In this document: in pieces, positions 24,989 to 32,730 of the stretch
Numbering within the stretch: position 1 is the stretch's first letter
Layout: every line of letters starts with the position of its first letter
Origin: Spirochaetota bacterium
Lineage (GTDB): Bacteria; Spirochaetota; Spirochaetia; Treponematales; UBA12059
Direction of reading: 5' to 3'
Length of the DNA stretch: 64,000 nt
NCBI GenBank assembly: GCA_026398615.1
Contig: JAPLSN010000014.1
Coordinates: forward strand, 1 to 64,000
The notes under the pieces: model-generated
The model's database searches: none
Seen by the model: the letters and a program-made list of their open reading frames with translations, nothing else
What the model was told of the DNA's origin: nothing
Position numbers and translations under genes: made by a program

Positions 24989-26026
24989 GTGAGGACGACG
25001 AAGCTCGCCGCGGTCATGTTCCTCGACGTGGCGGGATTCCAGGATCTCGTCGCGGGCGACGGAAAAACCGCGCTCGGCTTCCTCACGGAGTTCAGGAGCC
25101 TGGTCCTGCCGATCGTCTCCGAACATGACGGGGAAATCTTCGACCTCACGGGCGACGAAGCCCTCGTCGTGTTCGACAGCGTCCTGTCGGCCGTCCAGTG
25201 CGCCATCCACATCCAGTACGCCTGCAGGGCGGCGTTCGCCCCGGCGCGTTTACCGGTAGCCCCCAGGATCGGCCTCCACCTGGGCGAGATCTGGCGCGAC
25301 GAAACGCGCGTCTACGGCACCGGCGTCAACATCGCCTCGCGCGTGAAGGACGAATCGAGGCCGGGCGGCATATGCGTATCCGAAGACGTATTCCACCAGG
25401 TGTCGAACAAGCTCGATATCGACATGCGGCTCCTGGAAGGCCGATCCCTGAAGAACATCGAACGGCACCTCGAGCTCTACGAAATCCTCACCGGCTGCGA
25501 ACGCGGCCCCGCGCCTGATCTCCCTGCACCGGCAACACCGCCTGCGGCCGCTCCCGGGCCGGAACGGATCGGCTCCACGGAAGCCGTCGGGGGACCCGGG
25601 CGCGTGGATCCAGGTACGCGGATCGATCGCCTGGTCGCCGAGACGATCCGCACGGCGTTCGACTCGGTCGAGATCGCCGTGAATGCGGACAGGGTCACCG
25701 TCACGCGACGCGCTTCGGCCACGCATCCGCGGCGGAAACACGGGAAAGGGAAAAGCGCGAAGCAGAAGATCGCCGCCCGTTCCCCTCTGGAAAAGAAACG
25801 GGAAAAGACCGTGGAAGCGATCGGTCGCGGAATCCGGCGATCGCTGTGGGGGCTCGCCTTCCTGGGAGCGGCCGCTTACGGTTTTTACGGCCTCGGAGCC
25901 GTGGTGCTGCCCGTGGCGGGAGCGGGTATCGGGTTCATCATGTTCCTTTCGGGACTTCGGCTGGCCGGCACATCGGCGATCGAAGTAAAGTACATCGACG
26001 GGGACTCCAGCCGCTCCATGACCTGA
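24989..26026 (+). CDS. Class III adenylate/guanylate cyclase with C-terminal membrane hairpin
   Basis: 345 residues from GTG 24989, 12 bp after galU. Residues 5-170 are the cyclase domain: metal Asp in MFLDVAGFQDL, second metal Asp in GEIFDLTGDEALVVF, HLGEIWRDETRVYG, and transition-state Asn/Arg in GTGVNIASRVKD. ICVSEDVFHQVSNK and a glycine-poor end complete it. A Pro-rich linker leads to a basic stretch and two hydrophobic helices (LWGLAFLGAAAYGFYGLGAV, VLPVAGAGIGFIMFLSGL), so the enzyme is tethered by its C-terminus. It probably makes cAMP for the cNMP-binding proteins, although the nucleotide is not certain. Confidence 0.85.
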   Translation: MRTTKLAAVMFLDVAGFQDLVAGDGKTALGFLTEFRSLVLPIVSEHDGEIFDLTGDEALVVFDSVLSAVQCAIHIQYACRAAFAPARLPVAPRIGLHLGEIWRDETRVYGTGVNIASRVKDESRPGGICVSEDVFHQVSNKLDIDMRLLEGRSLKNIERHLELYEILTGCERGPAPDLPAPATPPAAAPGPERIGSTEAVGGPGRVDPGTRIDRLVAETIRTAFDSVEIAVNADRVTVTRRASATHPRRKHGKGKSAKQKIAARSPLEKKREKTVEAIGRGIRRSLWGLAFLGAAAYGFYGLGAVVLPVAGAGIGFIMFLSGLRLAGTSAIEVKYIDGDSSRSMT

Positions 26027-26064
26027 AAGGCCCCGGTGTCCCGGAAAAAACAGGGAGGTTCGAC

Positions 26065-26370
26065 ATGATCGTCATATTCATCCGGATCCGCGTCACGCCG
26101 GGCGCCGAGGACAGGTTCGTCGCCGCGTCACTCGACAACGCGCGGCATTCCATCGGCGAACCGGGCATCGCCAGGTTCGACCTGGTCCGCGAAGTCGAGG
26201 ATGCGACGCGGTTCGTGCTGGTCGAAGCCTACCGCGACGAGGCGGCGGTCGCCGCCCACAAGGAAACCGCACACTACGCGAGGTGGAAATCGGCCGTCGA
26301 GCCGCTCATGGCCGAACCGCGGACCCGCATGGTATACGACGGCATTTTCGTCCCCGAAACAGGAAACTGA
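26065..26370 (+). CDS. ABM-domain (antibiotic biosynthesis monooxygenase-like) protein
   Basis: 101 residues with GGGAGG before ATG 26065. The ferredoxin-like fold is evident from MIVIFIRIRVTPGAEDRF, GEPGIARFDLVREVED, RFVLVEAYRDEAAVAAHKE and TAHYARWKSAVEPLM, all standard in ABM domains. Members include heme-degrading and quinol oxygenases and LsrG-like isomerases. The substrate is not deducible. It stands 38 bp after the cyclase gene and could be its last co-transcribed gene. Confidence 0.85.
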   Translation: MIVIFIRIRVTPGAEDRFVAASLDNARHSIGEPGIARFDLVREVEDATRFVLVEAYRDEAAVAAHKETAHYARWKSAVEPLMAEPRTRMVYDGIFVPETGN

Positions 26371-26449
26371 ATTCCCTTTTCTTGCCTTCGACCCTGGGAT
26401 GGATGTCCGCCATGCTCGACGAGCCGCCCGTATCCGCGGGCGGCACCCG

Positions 26450-26478
26450 GTGACTTTCCCGCCGCGGGGCGTTATACT
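26450..26478 (+). promoter_or_regulatory. Promoter of the 96-aa gene, leaderless
   Basis: GTGACT (26450-26455), 17-nt spacer, TATACT (26473-26478), ATG at 26486. Confidence 0.55.
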
Positions 26479-26485
26479 ATGAACC

Positions 26486-26776
26486 ATGGAATATGACCAG
26501 GCCAGACGGATTTTCTCCAACCTGAAACCCGTGTATGACCTCATGGGCGGCGACCTGGTGACGGCCTGCATCGACGAGGGGATCCCGCCCGACCTGATTC
26601 GCGCTCTCATGACGGAGTGGAACGAATCGCAGGAAGCCATCGACCAGGCGCTCGGCGTCATGCCCGACGACCCCGAGGCGGAAAAGCGCATCGACGACGA
26701 CTTGATGCGGCGCTTCGAAGCCCATCATGACGATTTCGGCGACGTGATATTGAACAAGAAGCTATCGTCCCGCTGA
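26486..26776 (+). CDS. Hypothetical small acidic protein
   Basis: 96 residues, soluble and helical, with many Asp/Glu (VMPDDPEAEKRIDDDLMRRF). I do not recognise the family. The start codon lies 7 nt after a good -10 hexamer, which supports expression as a leaderless transcript. It converges with the sensor-kinase-like gene at 26797. Confidence 0.6.
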   Translation: MEYDQARRIFSNLKPVYDLMGGDLVTACIDEGIPPDLIRALMTEWNESQEAIDQALGVMPDDPEAEKRIDDDLMRRFEAHHDDFGDVILNKKLSSR

Positions 26777-26796
26777 AGGCCGGGACCGTACCGCCG

Positions 26797-28599
26797 TCAG
26801 GTGGTGGTTTCGAGCCGGGAAGGGAAACGCACGATAATGGTGAAATCACGCCCCCCGAGCTTGCGGAAGACGACGTTGGCGTCCAGGGCCTTGGCGATCG
26901 CCGAACTGAGCACGGCGAGTTCGTTCGGCTTGAGCGACGTACCCGAGCGGAAATACGGCTCGAACGGATCGGCGCCTTCTTCCCCGTGCGCGAGTTCGGC
27001 CGAGATGACGAACTCCACGACGACGGATTCCCCGTCGGGATAGACCGACACGTCCAGGGAATCGAACTCGGTGCGGGCTTTCCTGTGATCCACGATGAGC
27101 GAGGCCATGGCCGGCAGGAGCCGCCCGATCGCCCCGGGCCGGACCCTCGCGTATGCCGTTTCCATCCGGTGGAAACGAATCGCCACGCCTTCATCCTCGA
27201 CCGCCGAATCCACCGCGCCCGAGTTTTCCTCGAGATAGCCCCGGACGTCCATGACGCGGAGCGCCTCGTCCGACAGGTCCAGCGTCGCGCGCTTGAAGAG
27301 ATCCACGAGCGACGCGGCTTTCCTGAGCGCCTGTTCCAGGATGCCGATGGCTTCTCGCATCCGGTCGGCCAGGCGCGCCTCCTCGGCCCCCCCGTAGGAT
27401 CTCCTCGACTCCGCTTCCTCGAAGATCGATGCCAGGTAGCTGGACGACGTGATCGCGACGCCGATCGGCGTGTTGATCTGGTGGGCGATGGTGGTGACGG
27501 CGCGCCCGAGAGCGGCGTTCTTGGCTGACTGCACGAGCCGGTCCTGCGCCTCCGCGAGTTCGGAAAGGGTCCTTGCCAGCTCCGCGTTGCGCTCGCCGAG
27601 CTGCCTCGTCCTCAGGGCCACGAGGACTGTGGCGAGTATCGCCACGAGCACGATCGCCGCGACGAGCATCCTGGCCATGTCGAAGGGCAGCTCGAAGTCG
27701 CGGGCGGGGATCCCGCCGACGAGCGTCCACCCGTTGAGCCTGAAAGGACTCCATCCGAGCAGGTAGCGCGATTCCCCGAGGGCGACGATCCCGTATCCCT
27801 CCGTCCTGCCGAGAACTCCGCCCTTGACGCGTCCGATCCCCGTCCCCGACGGAGGAAGGGAAGATTCGAGCGGCGCGGATCCGTCGAAGGGGAGGAGGAA
27901 GCGGAGCGACTCGTCGAGTATCCCGAGCGCGAACCCGGAGACGCGCGTGCTGCTGAGGAGCGGAGCCGTGAGCTTGCGCAGGCTGACGACGAGCCCGGCC
28001 GTCCCGATGTTCCGGTCGTTCCTGTCATAGACCGGGGTGCCGACCACGATGACGGGTTCGGTTCCGGGGGCGAGCGACAAGGGCCCTTCGACGCTCTGGT
28101 TGCCGTACTTGGCCTTCAGGGCGAGGGTCCTCCCCGCGAGTATCGCCGCGCTCCGGTCGACGCCGTAGGTGAAAACCGGTGAATCGTCGCGGTCCATGAA
28201 GAAGTAACCCTCGTAGTATTCGCCTTCCGCGGAAATCCGGTCCGCGTAGCTGCGGAAGGATTCCGCGTATGGCTCGGCCCGGGCAGGCTTTCCGGTTCCG
28301 AGGGCAATCAGCTCGAGGGCGTCGGGATTATGGGCGATCTCGACCCCCGCGCGCTTCAGCGCGGCGAAGGCTTCCATGAGGACGCGATCCCGCTCGGAGA
28401 TCGTCGCCAGGACGGTCGTGCCGGACTGCGCGGTCAGGCGTTCTGTGACGTTCATGAGGACGAGCGTCGCGATGACGATGAGGGCGAAGGAGATGGTGAT
28501 GACGGGGCCGACGATCCTGGTCATCGTCCGCAGGATCTCCCGCGGTGAACCCGCGTGGATCTTTCGCCCGCCCTTGCCGCCGTCGTGGACTTCCGGCAA
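26797..28599 (-). CDS. Membrane sensor histidine kinase-like protein with decayed ATPase domain
   Basis: About 600 residues from TTG 28599, two bases after the upstream lipoprotein stop with AGGAAGG before it; ATG 28524 is an alternative. It has a first helix (VGPVITISFALIVIATLVLM), a periplasmic Cache-like sensor (about 60-300; YEGYFFMDRDDSPVFTYG), a second helix (MLVAAIVLVAILATVLVAL) and a coiled HisKA region with AHQINTPIGVAITSSSYLA. The related kinase at 39262 has AHEINTPVG. In the ATPase region the Asn box is replaced by LIVDHRKARTEF and no GxG loops are seen (FEPYFRSGTSLKPNELAVLS). It may therefore be a pseudokinase, signalling by binding rather than phosphorylation. Confidence 0.75.
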   Translation of the reverse strand: MPEVHDGGKGGRKIHAGSPREILRTMTRIVGPVITISFALIVIATLVLMNVTERLTAQSGTTVLATISERDRVLMEAFAALKRAGVEIAHNPDALELIALGTGKPARAEPYAESFRSYADRISAEGEYYEGYFFMDRDDSPVFTYGVDRSAAILAGRTLALKAKYGNQSVEGPLSLAPGTEPVIVVGTPVYDRNDRNIGTAGLVVSLRKLTAPLLSSTRVSGFALGILDESLRFLLPFDGSAPLESSLPPSGTGIGRVKGGVLGRTEGYGIVALGESRYLLGWSPFRLNGWTLVGGIPARDFELPFDMARMLVAAIVLVAILATVLVALRTRQLGERNAELARTLSELAEAQDRLVQSAKNAALGRAVTTIAHQINTPIGVAITSSSYLASIFEEAESRRSYGGAEEARLADRMREAIGILEQALRKAASLVDLFKRATLDLSDEALRVMDVRGYLEENSGAVDSAVEDEGVAIRFHRMETAYARVRPGAIGRLLPAMASLIVDHRKARTEFDSLDVSVYPDGESVVVEFVISAELAHGEEGADPFEPYFRSGTSLKPNELAVLSSAIAKALDANVVFRKLGGRDFTIIVRFPSRLETTT

Positions 28600-28601
28600 G
28601 G

Positions 28602-28967
28602 TTACGGCGCCTTCCTGGCTCCGGAAGCCAGTTCTCCGGCGAAGGTCTCCAGCGCGAGGCGGATCCCGGTCGGGACGGGCGAAGGTCCGGAACCTTCGCC
28701 GTAGTCCACGCCGAAAGCCCTGTCGGCGAGGCCGGAGCGCCTGCTCGTGCCGCCTGCGAATCTTCCGCCGATTATGTCCCTGACGGCGGCGTACGACGCG
28801 CCCCCGACGATGAGCGCGACCCTTGCGCCCTGTCCGGGCTGGCCGGGGGCGGCCGTTTTCGCGGCGGTAGCGCAACCCGCGGCGGCGACCGCGATCGTGA
28901 TGATCAGGGCGCGCGCCATATATTTGTTGCGCGCGATATGTCTATCGCGAAGGATAGTATGATTCAT
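28602..28967 (-). CDS. Small lipoprotein
   Basis: 121 residues from ATG 28967 with GGGGGTG just upstream, or 105 from the internal ATG at 28919. ARALIITIAVAAAGCATA is a signal with lipobox AAGC. The mature part has GARVALIVGGASYAAVRDII and ends ETFAGELASGARKAP; no domain is recognised. Its stop is two bases before the TTG start of the sensor gene, so the two are probably translationally coupled, and the lipoprotein may feed signals to the periplasmic sensor domain. Confidence 0.7.
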   Translation of the reverse strand: MNHTILRDRHIARNKYMARALIITIAVAAAGCATAAKTAAPGQPGQGARVALIVGGASYAAVRDIIGGRFAGGTSRRSGLADRAFGVDYGEGSGPSPVPTGIRLALETFAGELASGARKAP

Positions 28968-29064
28968 GTCACCCCCGGTGCGGCCCGCAAACCGGCTCCG
29001 GCCCGATTTCTTTTCAGTACGAGCATAGCATACATACTCCGCTTGGCTCAGGCTGGCTGTCCGC

Positions 29065-29958
29065 TCAGGTCGCCTGGTACCTGAGGCAACCGCCCTCGAA
29101 GCGGGCGTCGAGCTTTCCGCCGTCGCACAGCCACGACAGGTACGACCGGACCGTGCTCCCGACGAGGGCGTACTGTGCATGGTTCATCTGCAGTCCGTAA
29201 CGCCGGGCCAGCGAAGCGAGCACCTCGTCCGGCCCGGCGGGTTCGGCGCAGGCGTCAACACACAGTTGCGCGATCTCGAGGACCTGGGCGCGGTTCTCCG
29301 CGACGAGGGGGCGGATGTCCCGGGTGGCCGCAGCGTGGCTCGGCACGAACCAGTCGGCGTCAAAGGTTTCGAGCATGGCGAGCGTCTGGAGCTGGGCGCC
29401 GGGGTCCCGGAGGTAGAAAATGCGGTACTTCCGCAGGATTTCGGAGGAAGCGACCGTGTCCGCGCAGAAGAGGACGCGGTCCGGCGTCCGCACGCCGACC
29501 ATTTCGAGGAAGTGGCCCGGCAGGGGCACGAGCGTCAGCTCTGTCCCCGGAACCGGCCCAGGGGCGGCCACGCGGTCGTCCACCGCGCAGGGCTCGGCCA
29601 TGAGGAATTTGCCGCGTATGGCGCGCGGAGGCATTCCGCCCCAGAGCAGCGAAGGTTCGAGGAATGGATGCTCGACCACCGCCGCCTCCAGCGGGGACGC
29701 CGCCACGCGGCAGCCCGAGCGCGCCTTCATGAATGCCGCGCCGCCTGCATGGTCCGCGTTGGAATGCGTGAGGACCAGCCCCGATACCCGCAGGCCTTCC
29801 GCTTCCGCAGCCTTGAGGAGCTTGCGCCCGCCGTCCGCGTCGTTGCCCGAGTCCACGAAGACCGCGCTGCCGTCGCCGGGCGCGAAAATGCCCACGTTGG
29901 TCGCACCCGCAACGATCCTCGTCCTTCCCGCCAGGGCTTCCATCGTCATGCCGGCCAT
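29065..29958 (-). CDS. MBL-fold metallo-hydrolase
   Basis: 297 residues from ATG 29958 (GGAG seven bases upstream). Metal-binding signature LTHSNADHAGG replaces the usual HxHxDH, with Asn in the second position. Other beta-lactamase-fold pieces are VFVDSGNDADGGRKLL, LVPLPGHFLEMVGV, VLFCADTVASSE and WFVPSHAAATRDI. The C-terminal 70 residues (LARRYGLQMNHAQYALVGST) are a helical extension, perhaps winged-helix-like. It is a soluble hydrolase of unknown substrate. It sits between two envelope-protein genes with no overlap. Confidence 0.85.
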   Translation of the reverse strand: MAGMTMEALAGRTRIVAGATNVGIFAPGDGSAVFVDSGNDADGGRKLLKAAEAEGLRVSGLVLTHSNADHAGGAAFMKARSGCRVAASPLEAAVVEHPFLEPSLLWGGMPPRAIRGKFLMAEPCAVDDRVAAPGPVPGTELTLVPLPGHFLEMVGVRTPDRVLFCADTVASSEILRKYRIFYLRDPGAQLQTLAMLETFDADWFVPSHAAATRDIRPLVAENRAQVLEIAQLCVDACAEPAGPDEVLASLARRYGLQMNHAQYALVGSTVRSYLSWLCDGGKLDARFEGGCLRYQAT

Positions 29959-30106
29959 CTCCGCGCTCCTTTCGTGCCGGGCGCGCCCGCAGGGGAAGCG
30001 ATCCCGGAGGGCGCCACCGCGGTGACGGGAAAACCCTCCCGCCGGGGAGGGCTCGCAAACGTAATTGCACGACGGACCCGATGCATCGAGTCCGCCATCA
30101 CCCCCG

Positions 30107-30796
30107 TCAGGGCACCAGTACCGTCTCCACCATATAGCTGTATCCGGCGCCCTTGGCCGATGACAGCTTCTTCTCGACGATGAACACGAGGGTGCGTTCG
30201 TCGGGTGCCACCAGGATGCGCCGTATGGCGTACCCGGCAACGCCGTCGCGGCTGTACGTGGGATTCCCCGCCTCGAAGCGCTTGACGATCCCGTCCTTGC
30301 CGGTGACCGTCACGGAAATCCCGAAACTCGACGATGCCGCGCCGTTCCTTTCCACGACGCTCTGGGCGAGCTTCACCCCGTACTGCGCCTGGGTCTTGAA
30401 ATCCTGGAACTGCAGCGCGTCCGCCTGCGGCGCGCCGTTCAGGAGCACGTAGATGAGTCGCCCCTGCTTCAGGTGGTCGATGCGCCGCTTCTTCACGGCC
30501 TCGACATGCTCGGCGTAGAGCGCGAAAAGGGCGCCAGCGGGATCCTGCCCGGGTTCCAGCTTTGTCGGGAACGACTTGCGGACCGCGCCCTGCGGGACGA
30601 ATTCGTTCCGCTTCGTGTCGACGAGGTAGAGCTCGGCGTACGGTTGACCGGTCGCTTCATCGATCCCGTACTGGCCGAACAGGAAAAATGCCGAATCGGG
30701 CGAGAATCCGAGATTCACGAGCTCCGGCACATCGCCGGCCGCCGCGGTCGAGACGACGATCAAGGCCGCCGCCAGAACGAACAAGGTACGTTTCAT
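30107..30796 (-). CDS. DUF2259-type secreted protein
   Basis: 229 residues from ATG 30796 (AGGAG seven bases upstream; the ATG two codons earlier is too close). Signal peptide TLFVLAAALIVVSTAAAG. The mature domain starts VPELVNLGFSPDSAFFLFGQ and contains AELYLVDTKRNEFVPQGAV, matching the DUF2259 secreted family known mainly from Treponema and relatives. It is periplasmic by prediction; its function is unknown. This match is one of the better phylum markers in the window. Confidence 0.8.
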   Translation of the reverse strand: MKRTLFVLAAALIVVSTAAAGDVPELVNLGFSPDSAFFLFGQYGIDEATGQPYAELYLVDTKRNEFVPQGAVRKSFPTKLEPGQDPAGALFALYAEHVEAVKKRRIDHLKQGRLIYVLLNGAPQADALQFQDFKTQAQYGVKLAQSVVERNGAASSSFGISVTVTGKDGIVKRFEAGNPTYSRDGVAGYAIRRILVAPDERTLVFIVEKKLSSAKGAGYSYMVETVLVP

Positions 30797-30911
30797 CCGC
30801 ATGCTCCTCTCCCAAGTATCGGAGCGTTGCGCCGCGCAATGAAATGAAAATCCGTACATTCCCTGAAGCCACGCCTGTACCACCGATGGTTTTTTCGCTA
30901 CCCTGTTCCGC

Positions 30912-31718
30912 ATGACGATCTCGACCAGAATCAGGTTTTACAGAATTGCCTGGCTCGTCTCCCTGGCGGCGGCGGCGGCATGGTCGTTCCTGTTCGCCCG
31001 CTTCCTGTTCGGACGGGGCGAACTTGCTGGGGCCGCCGCTGCCATCGGCTTCGACCCGGCCGGACTCGCGGCGAGGATGGCTTCGGGCGGCATCGGCGTA
31101 CTCTACGCGACCGCCGTCCTCGCCACCATGGCCTTCGCCTATCGCAAGACCGTCTCGGCGGAACTCTTTTTTTTCGCGCTCTGGGCGTTTTCGCTGTCCT
31201 TCGAAGCGGGCCGGATCCTGACCGCCTCCGGCCTTCTTGGCGGGGCGCCCGCTTCGTTCATTGTCTCGGTGACGCGGACCATCGTCGTCGCCAGGTACTT
31301 CGGCCTGTTCGCGCTGTTCTGTTCCAGCCTCTACGCGGCCGGTTACCGGAACGACCGCATCGGCACAGTGGTGCTCGTCATGTTCCTGCTGGCGCTCGGC
31401 GTCGGGACGGGGCTTCCCCTCGACGGGGACGACTTCACGACCCTCCCCCTCCTCATGAAACCCGGATTCGGCTCCTTGCGGGATTTCTTCGACGCGGCGC
31501 TCGTGCTCATCACGGTTTCCGATTTCGCCTACGCGTGGTTCTTCAGGACCGAAAAAGCCTACATCCCCGCCATCGCCGGTTCGGCGCTCAGCGCGGGGGG
31601 AGCCATGCTCCTCCGTTCCGCCGCCGACCCCGGCCGGGTGATCGCCGGAGCCGCCTGCCTCGCGCTGGGCGCAATCCTCTTCGTCAGACCCATTCACGAA
31701 TATTATCTCTGGCAATGA
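30912..31718 (+). CDS. Multi-pass membrane protein of unknown function
   Basis: 268 residues with about seven hydrophobic helices (IAWLVSLAAAAAWSFLFARF, GVLYATAVLATMAFAY, ELFFFALWAFSLSFEAG, YFGLFALFCSSLYAAGY and others) and a conserved-looking acidic motif SFEAGRIL. The length resembles 7TM sensor modules without an attached output domain. I do not recognise it. It diverges from the DUF2259 gene and converges on the CDP-alcohol/dolichol kinase-like gene with an 18-bp gap. Confidence 0.6.
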   Translation: MTISTRIRFYRIAWLVSLAAAAAWSFLFARFLFGRGELAGAAAAIGFDPAGLAARMASGGIGVLYATAVLATMAFAYRKTVSAELFFFALWAFSLSFEAGRILTASGLLGGAPASFIVSVTRTIVVARYFGLFALFCSSLYAAGYRNDRIGTVVLVMFLLALGVGTGLPLDGDDFTTLPLLMKPGFGSLRDFFDAALVLITVSDFAYAWFFRTEKAYIPAIAGSALSAGGAMLLRSAADPGRVIAGAACLALGAILFVRPIHEYYLWQ

Positions 31719-31737
31719 CGCTGTGATCGGAAAGGGT

Positions 31738-32367
31738 TCAGAAGATCAAACGCGCCATGAACCCGACGGCGACCGGCAGGATGATGTTGTCGTAATCCTT
31801 GGAAGGCACGGCTTCCACGATCGTGGCGAAAGCGGCTATGCCCAGGGACGGTCCGAGCCTGCCTGAGAGGCCGTACGCGCTCACGAGAACGGCGGTGAAA
31901 CAGGCCAGACTGCCTTCGACCGACTTGCCCCCGGTAAACGGGATGCGGATGGTCCCGAAAAGCCTGCCGACGAGGCTGGACAACCCGTCGCCGAAAGCCA
32001 GCGTGTAAATCGCGATGGAAGCGGCCGGTTCGGGATACAGGAGGAGGCTGACAAGGGCGCCGAGGCCGAGGGTGACCGGTCCCATGACAAAGCGCCCGGT
32101 GTCCCGCTTGCGGGCAGCCATGGCCGTGAGCCTGGAAACGATGGCAACGTCGTAGCCCTGCAGGCGCAGGGTTTCGCAATAGGCGTAGAGGATGATTCCG
32201 CTTCCGAGCAGGGCCATGGTTGCACCCAGGTTCCACGCCGCGAGCGCGGGCACGGTAGCGATAAGGAAATGAATGCTCTTGCGGAGGATTTCCGTACGCA
32301 GCTCGTTCGCGTAATTGAAGAGGCTGCGTCGTCCGATGATTATCGACAGTATTTGTTCCATATGCAT
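31738..32367 (-). CDS. Dolichol kinase / phosphatidate cytidylyltransferase-like membrane protein
   Basis: 209 residues if started at ATG 32367 (ATG 32361 is alternative). The tell-tale stretch is YTLAFGDGLSSLVGRLFG followed by FTGGKSVEGSLACF, as in SEC59/VTE5-type CTP-dependent polyprenol or phytol kinases and CDP-diglyceride synthases. There are five or six membrane helices; RTEILRKSIHFLIATVPALA is the usual N-terminal start. It probably phosphorylates a lipid alcohol at the inner membrane. TATCAT at 32380-32385 lies 12 nt before the start, so the leader is very short. Its upstream DNA is notably AT-rich. Confidence 0.75.
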   Translation of the reverse strand: MHMEQILSIIIGRRSLFNYANELRTEILRKSIHFLIATVPALAAWNLGATMALLGSGIILYAYCETLRLQGYDVAIVSRLTAMAARKRDTGRFVMGPVTLGLGALVSLLLYPEPAASIAIYTLAFGDGLSSLVGRLFGTIRIPFTGGKSVEGSLACFTAVLVSAYGLSGRLGPSLGIAAFATIVEAVPSKDYDNIILPVAVGFMARLIF

Positions 32368-32399
32368 TACACTTTCACAATGATAAGTGCAATTTTCAT

Positions 32400-32530
32400 A
32401 CCAATCACACCCGCTCACGATAAATAAAAATAATTGCATGATGGGAAGCAAATTACTTCGATGCAATCCTACAGCGAAACAGGGCTTTCCGGAGTTTTGG
32501 TATACTAATTCAGACGCAGCGTTCAATAAA
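32400..32530. other. AT-rich intergenic pocket
   Basis: A stretch whose A+T content is far above the surroundings (runs such as ATAAATAAAAATAATTG). It includes TATACT near 32502. No gene, repeat or insertion end is seen. It separates the lipid-kinase-like gene from tRNA-Val. Confidence 0.4.
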
Positions 32531-32591
32531 TAGAATACCTGGCGGAAGATCCGCGGGCGGGCGCGTACAGGCGGGCGGCACGTAAAATGCC

Positions 32592-32621
32592 TTGACAGCG
32601 AAGCTGCCCGACGGATACTAT
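32592..32621 (+). promoter_or_regulatory. Promoter of tRNA-Val
   Basis: Perfect TTGACA (32592-32597), 18-nt spacer, TACTAT (32616-32621); the predicted start is about 20 nt before the mature tRNA. Confidence 0.7.
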
Positions 32622-32636
32622 TCGGCGTTCTTCGAG

Positions 32637-32730
32637 AACCCGTTCCGGACGATTAACTCAGCGGGAGAGTGCCACCTTCACACGGTGGAAGTCACTGGTT
32701 CAAATCCAGTATCGTCCATAACGGGTTTTT
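32637..32730 (+). terminator. Stem enclosing tRNA-Val, followed by T5
   Basis: AACCCGTT (32637-32644) and AACGGGTT (32720-32727) are exact complements that bracket the tRNA, and the right arm runs into TTTTT. It could act as a processing stem for the precursor and as terminator. The right arm abuts the stop codon of the opposing TPR gene. Confidence 0.45.
32647..32718 (+). tRNA. tRNA-Val (anticodon CAC)
   Basis: A 72-nt cloverleaf: acceptor GGACGAT/ATCGTCC, D-loop with CAGCGGGAGAG, anticodon stem CCACC/GGTGG with loop TTCACAC (anticodon CAC), and T-arm CTGG-TTCAAAT-CCAG. The discriminator is A and CCA is not encoded. It reads GUG valine codons. Confidence 0.9.

Noticed and set aside
23006-25210. 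734-codon minus-strand frame over galU and the cyclase gene
   Set aside because: Only its last 117 codons (the thioredoxin-like gene) make sense; the rest is an antisense shadow of GC-rich genes with low-complexity Asp/Arg/Gly content.
32637-32730. Integrase attachment site at tRNA-Val
   Set aside because: No integrase, no duplicated tRNA 3' end within the window.
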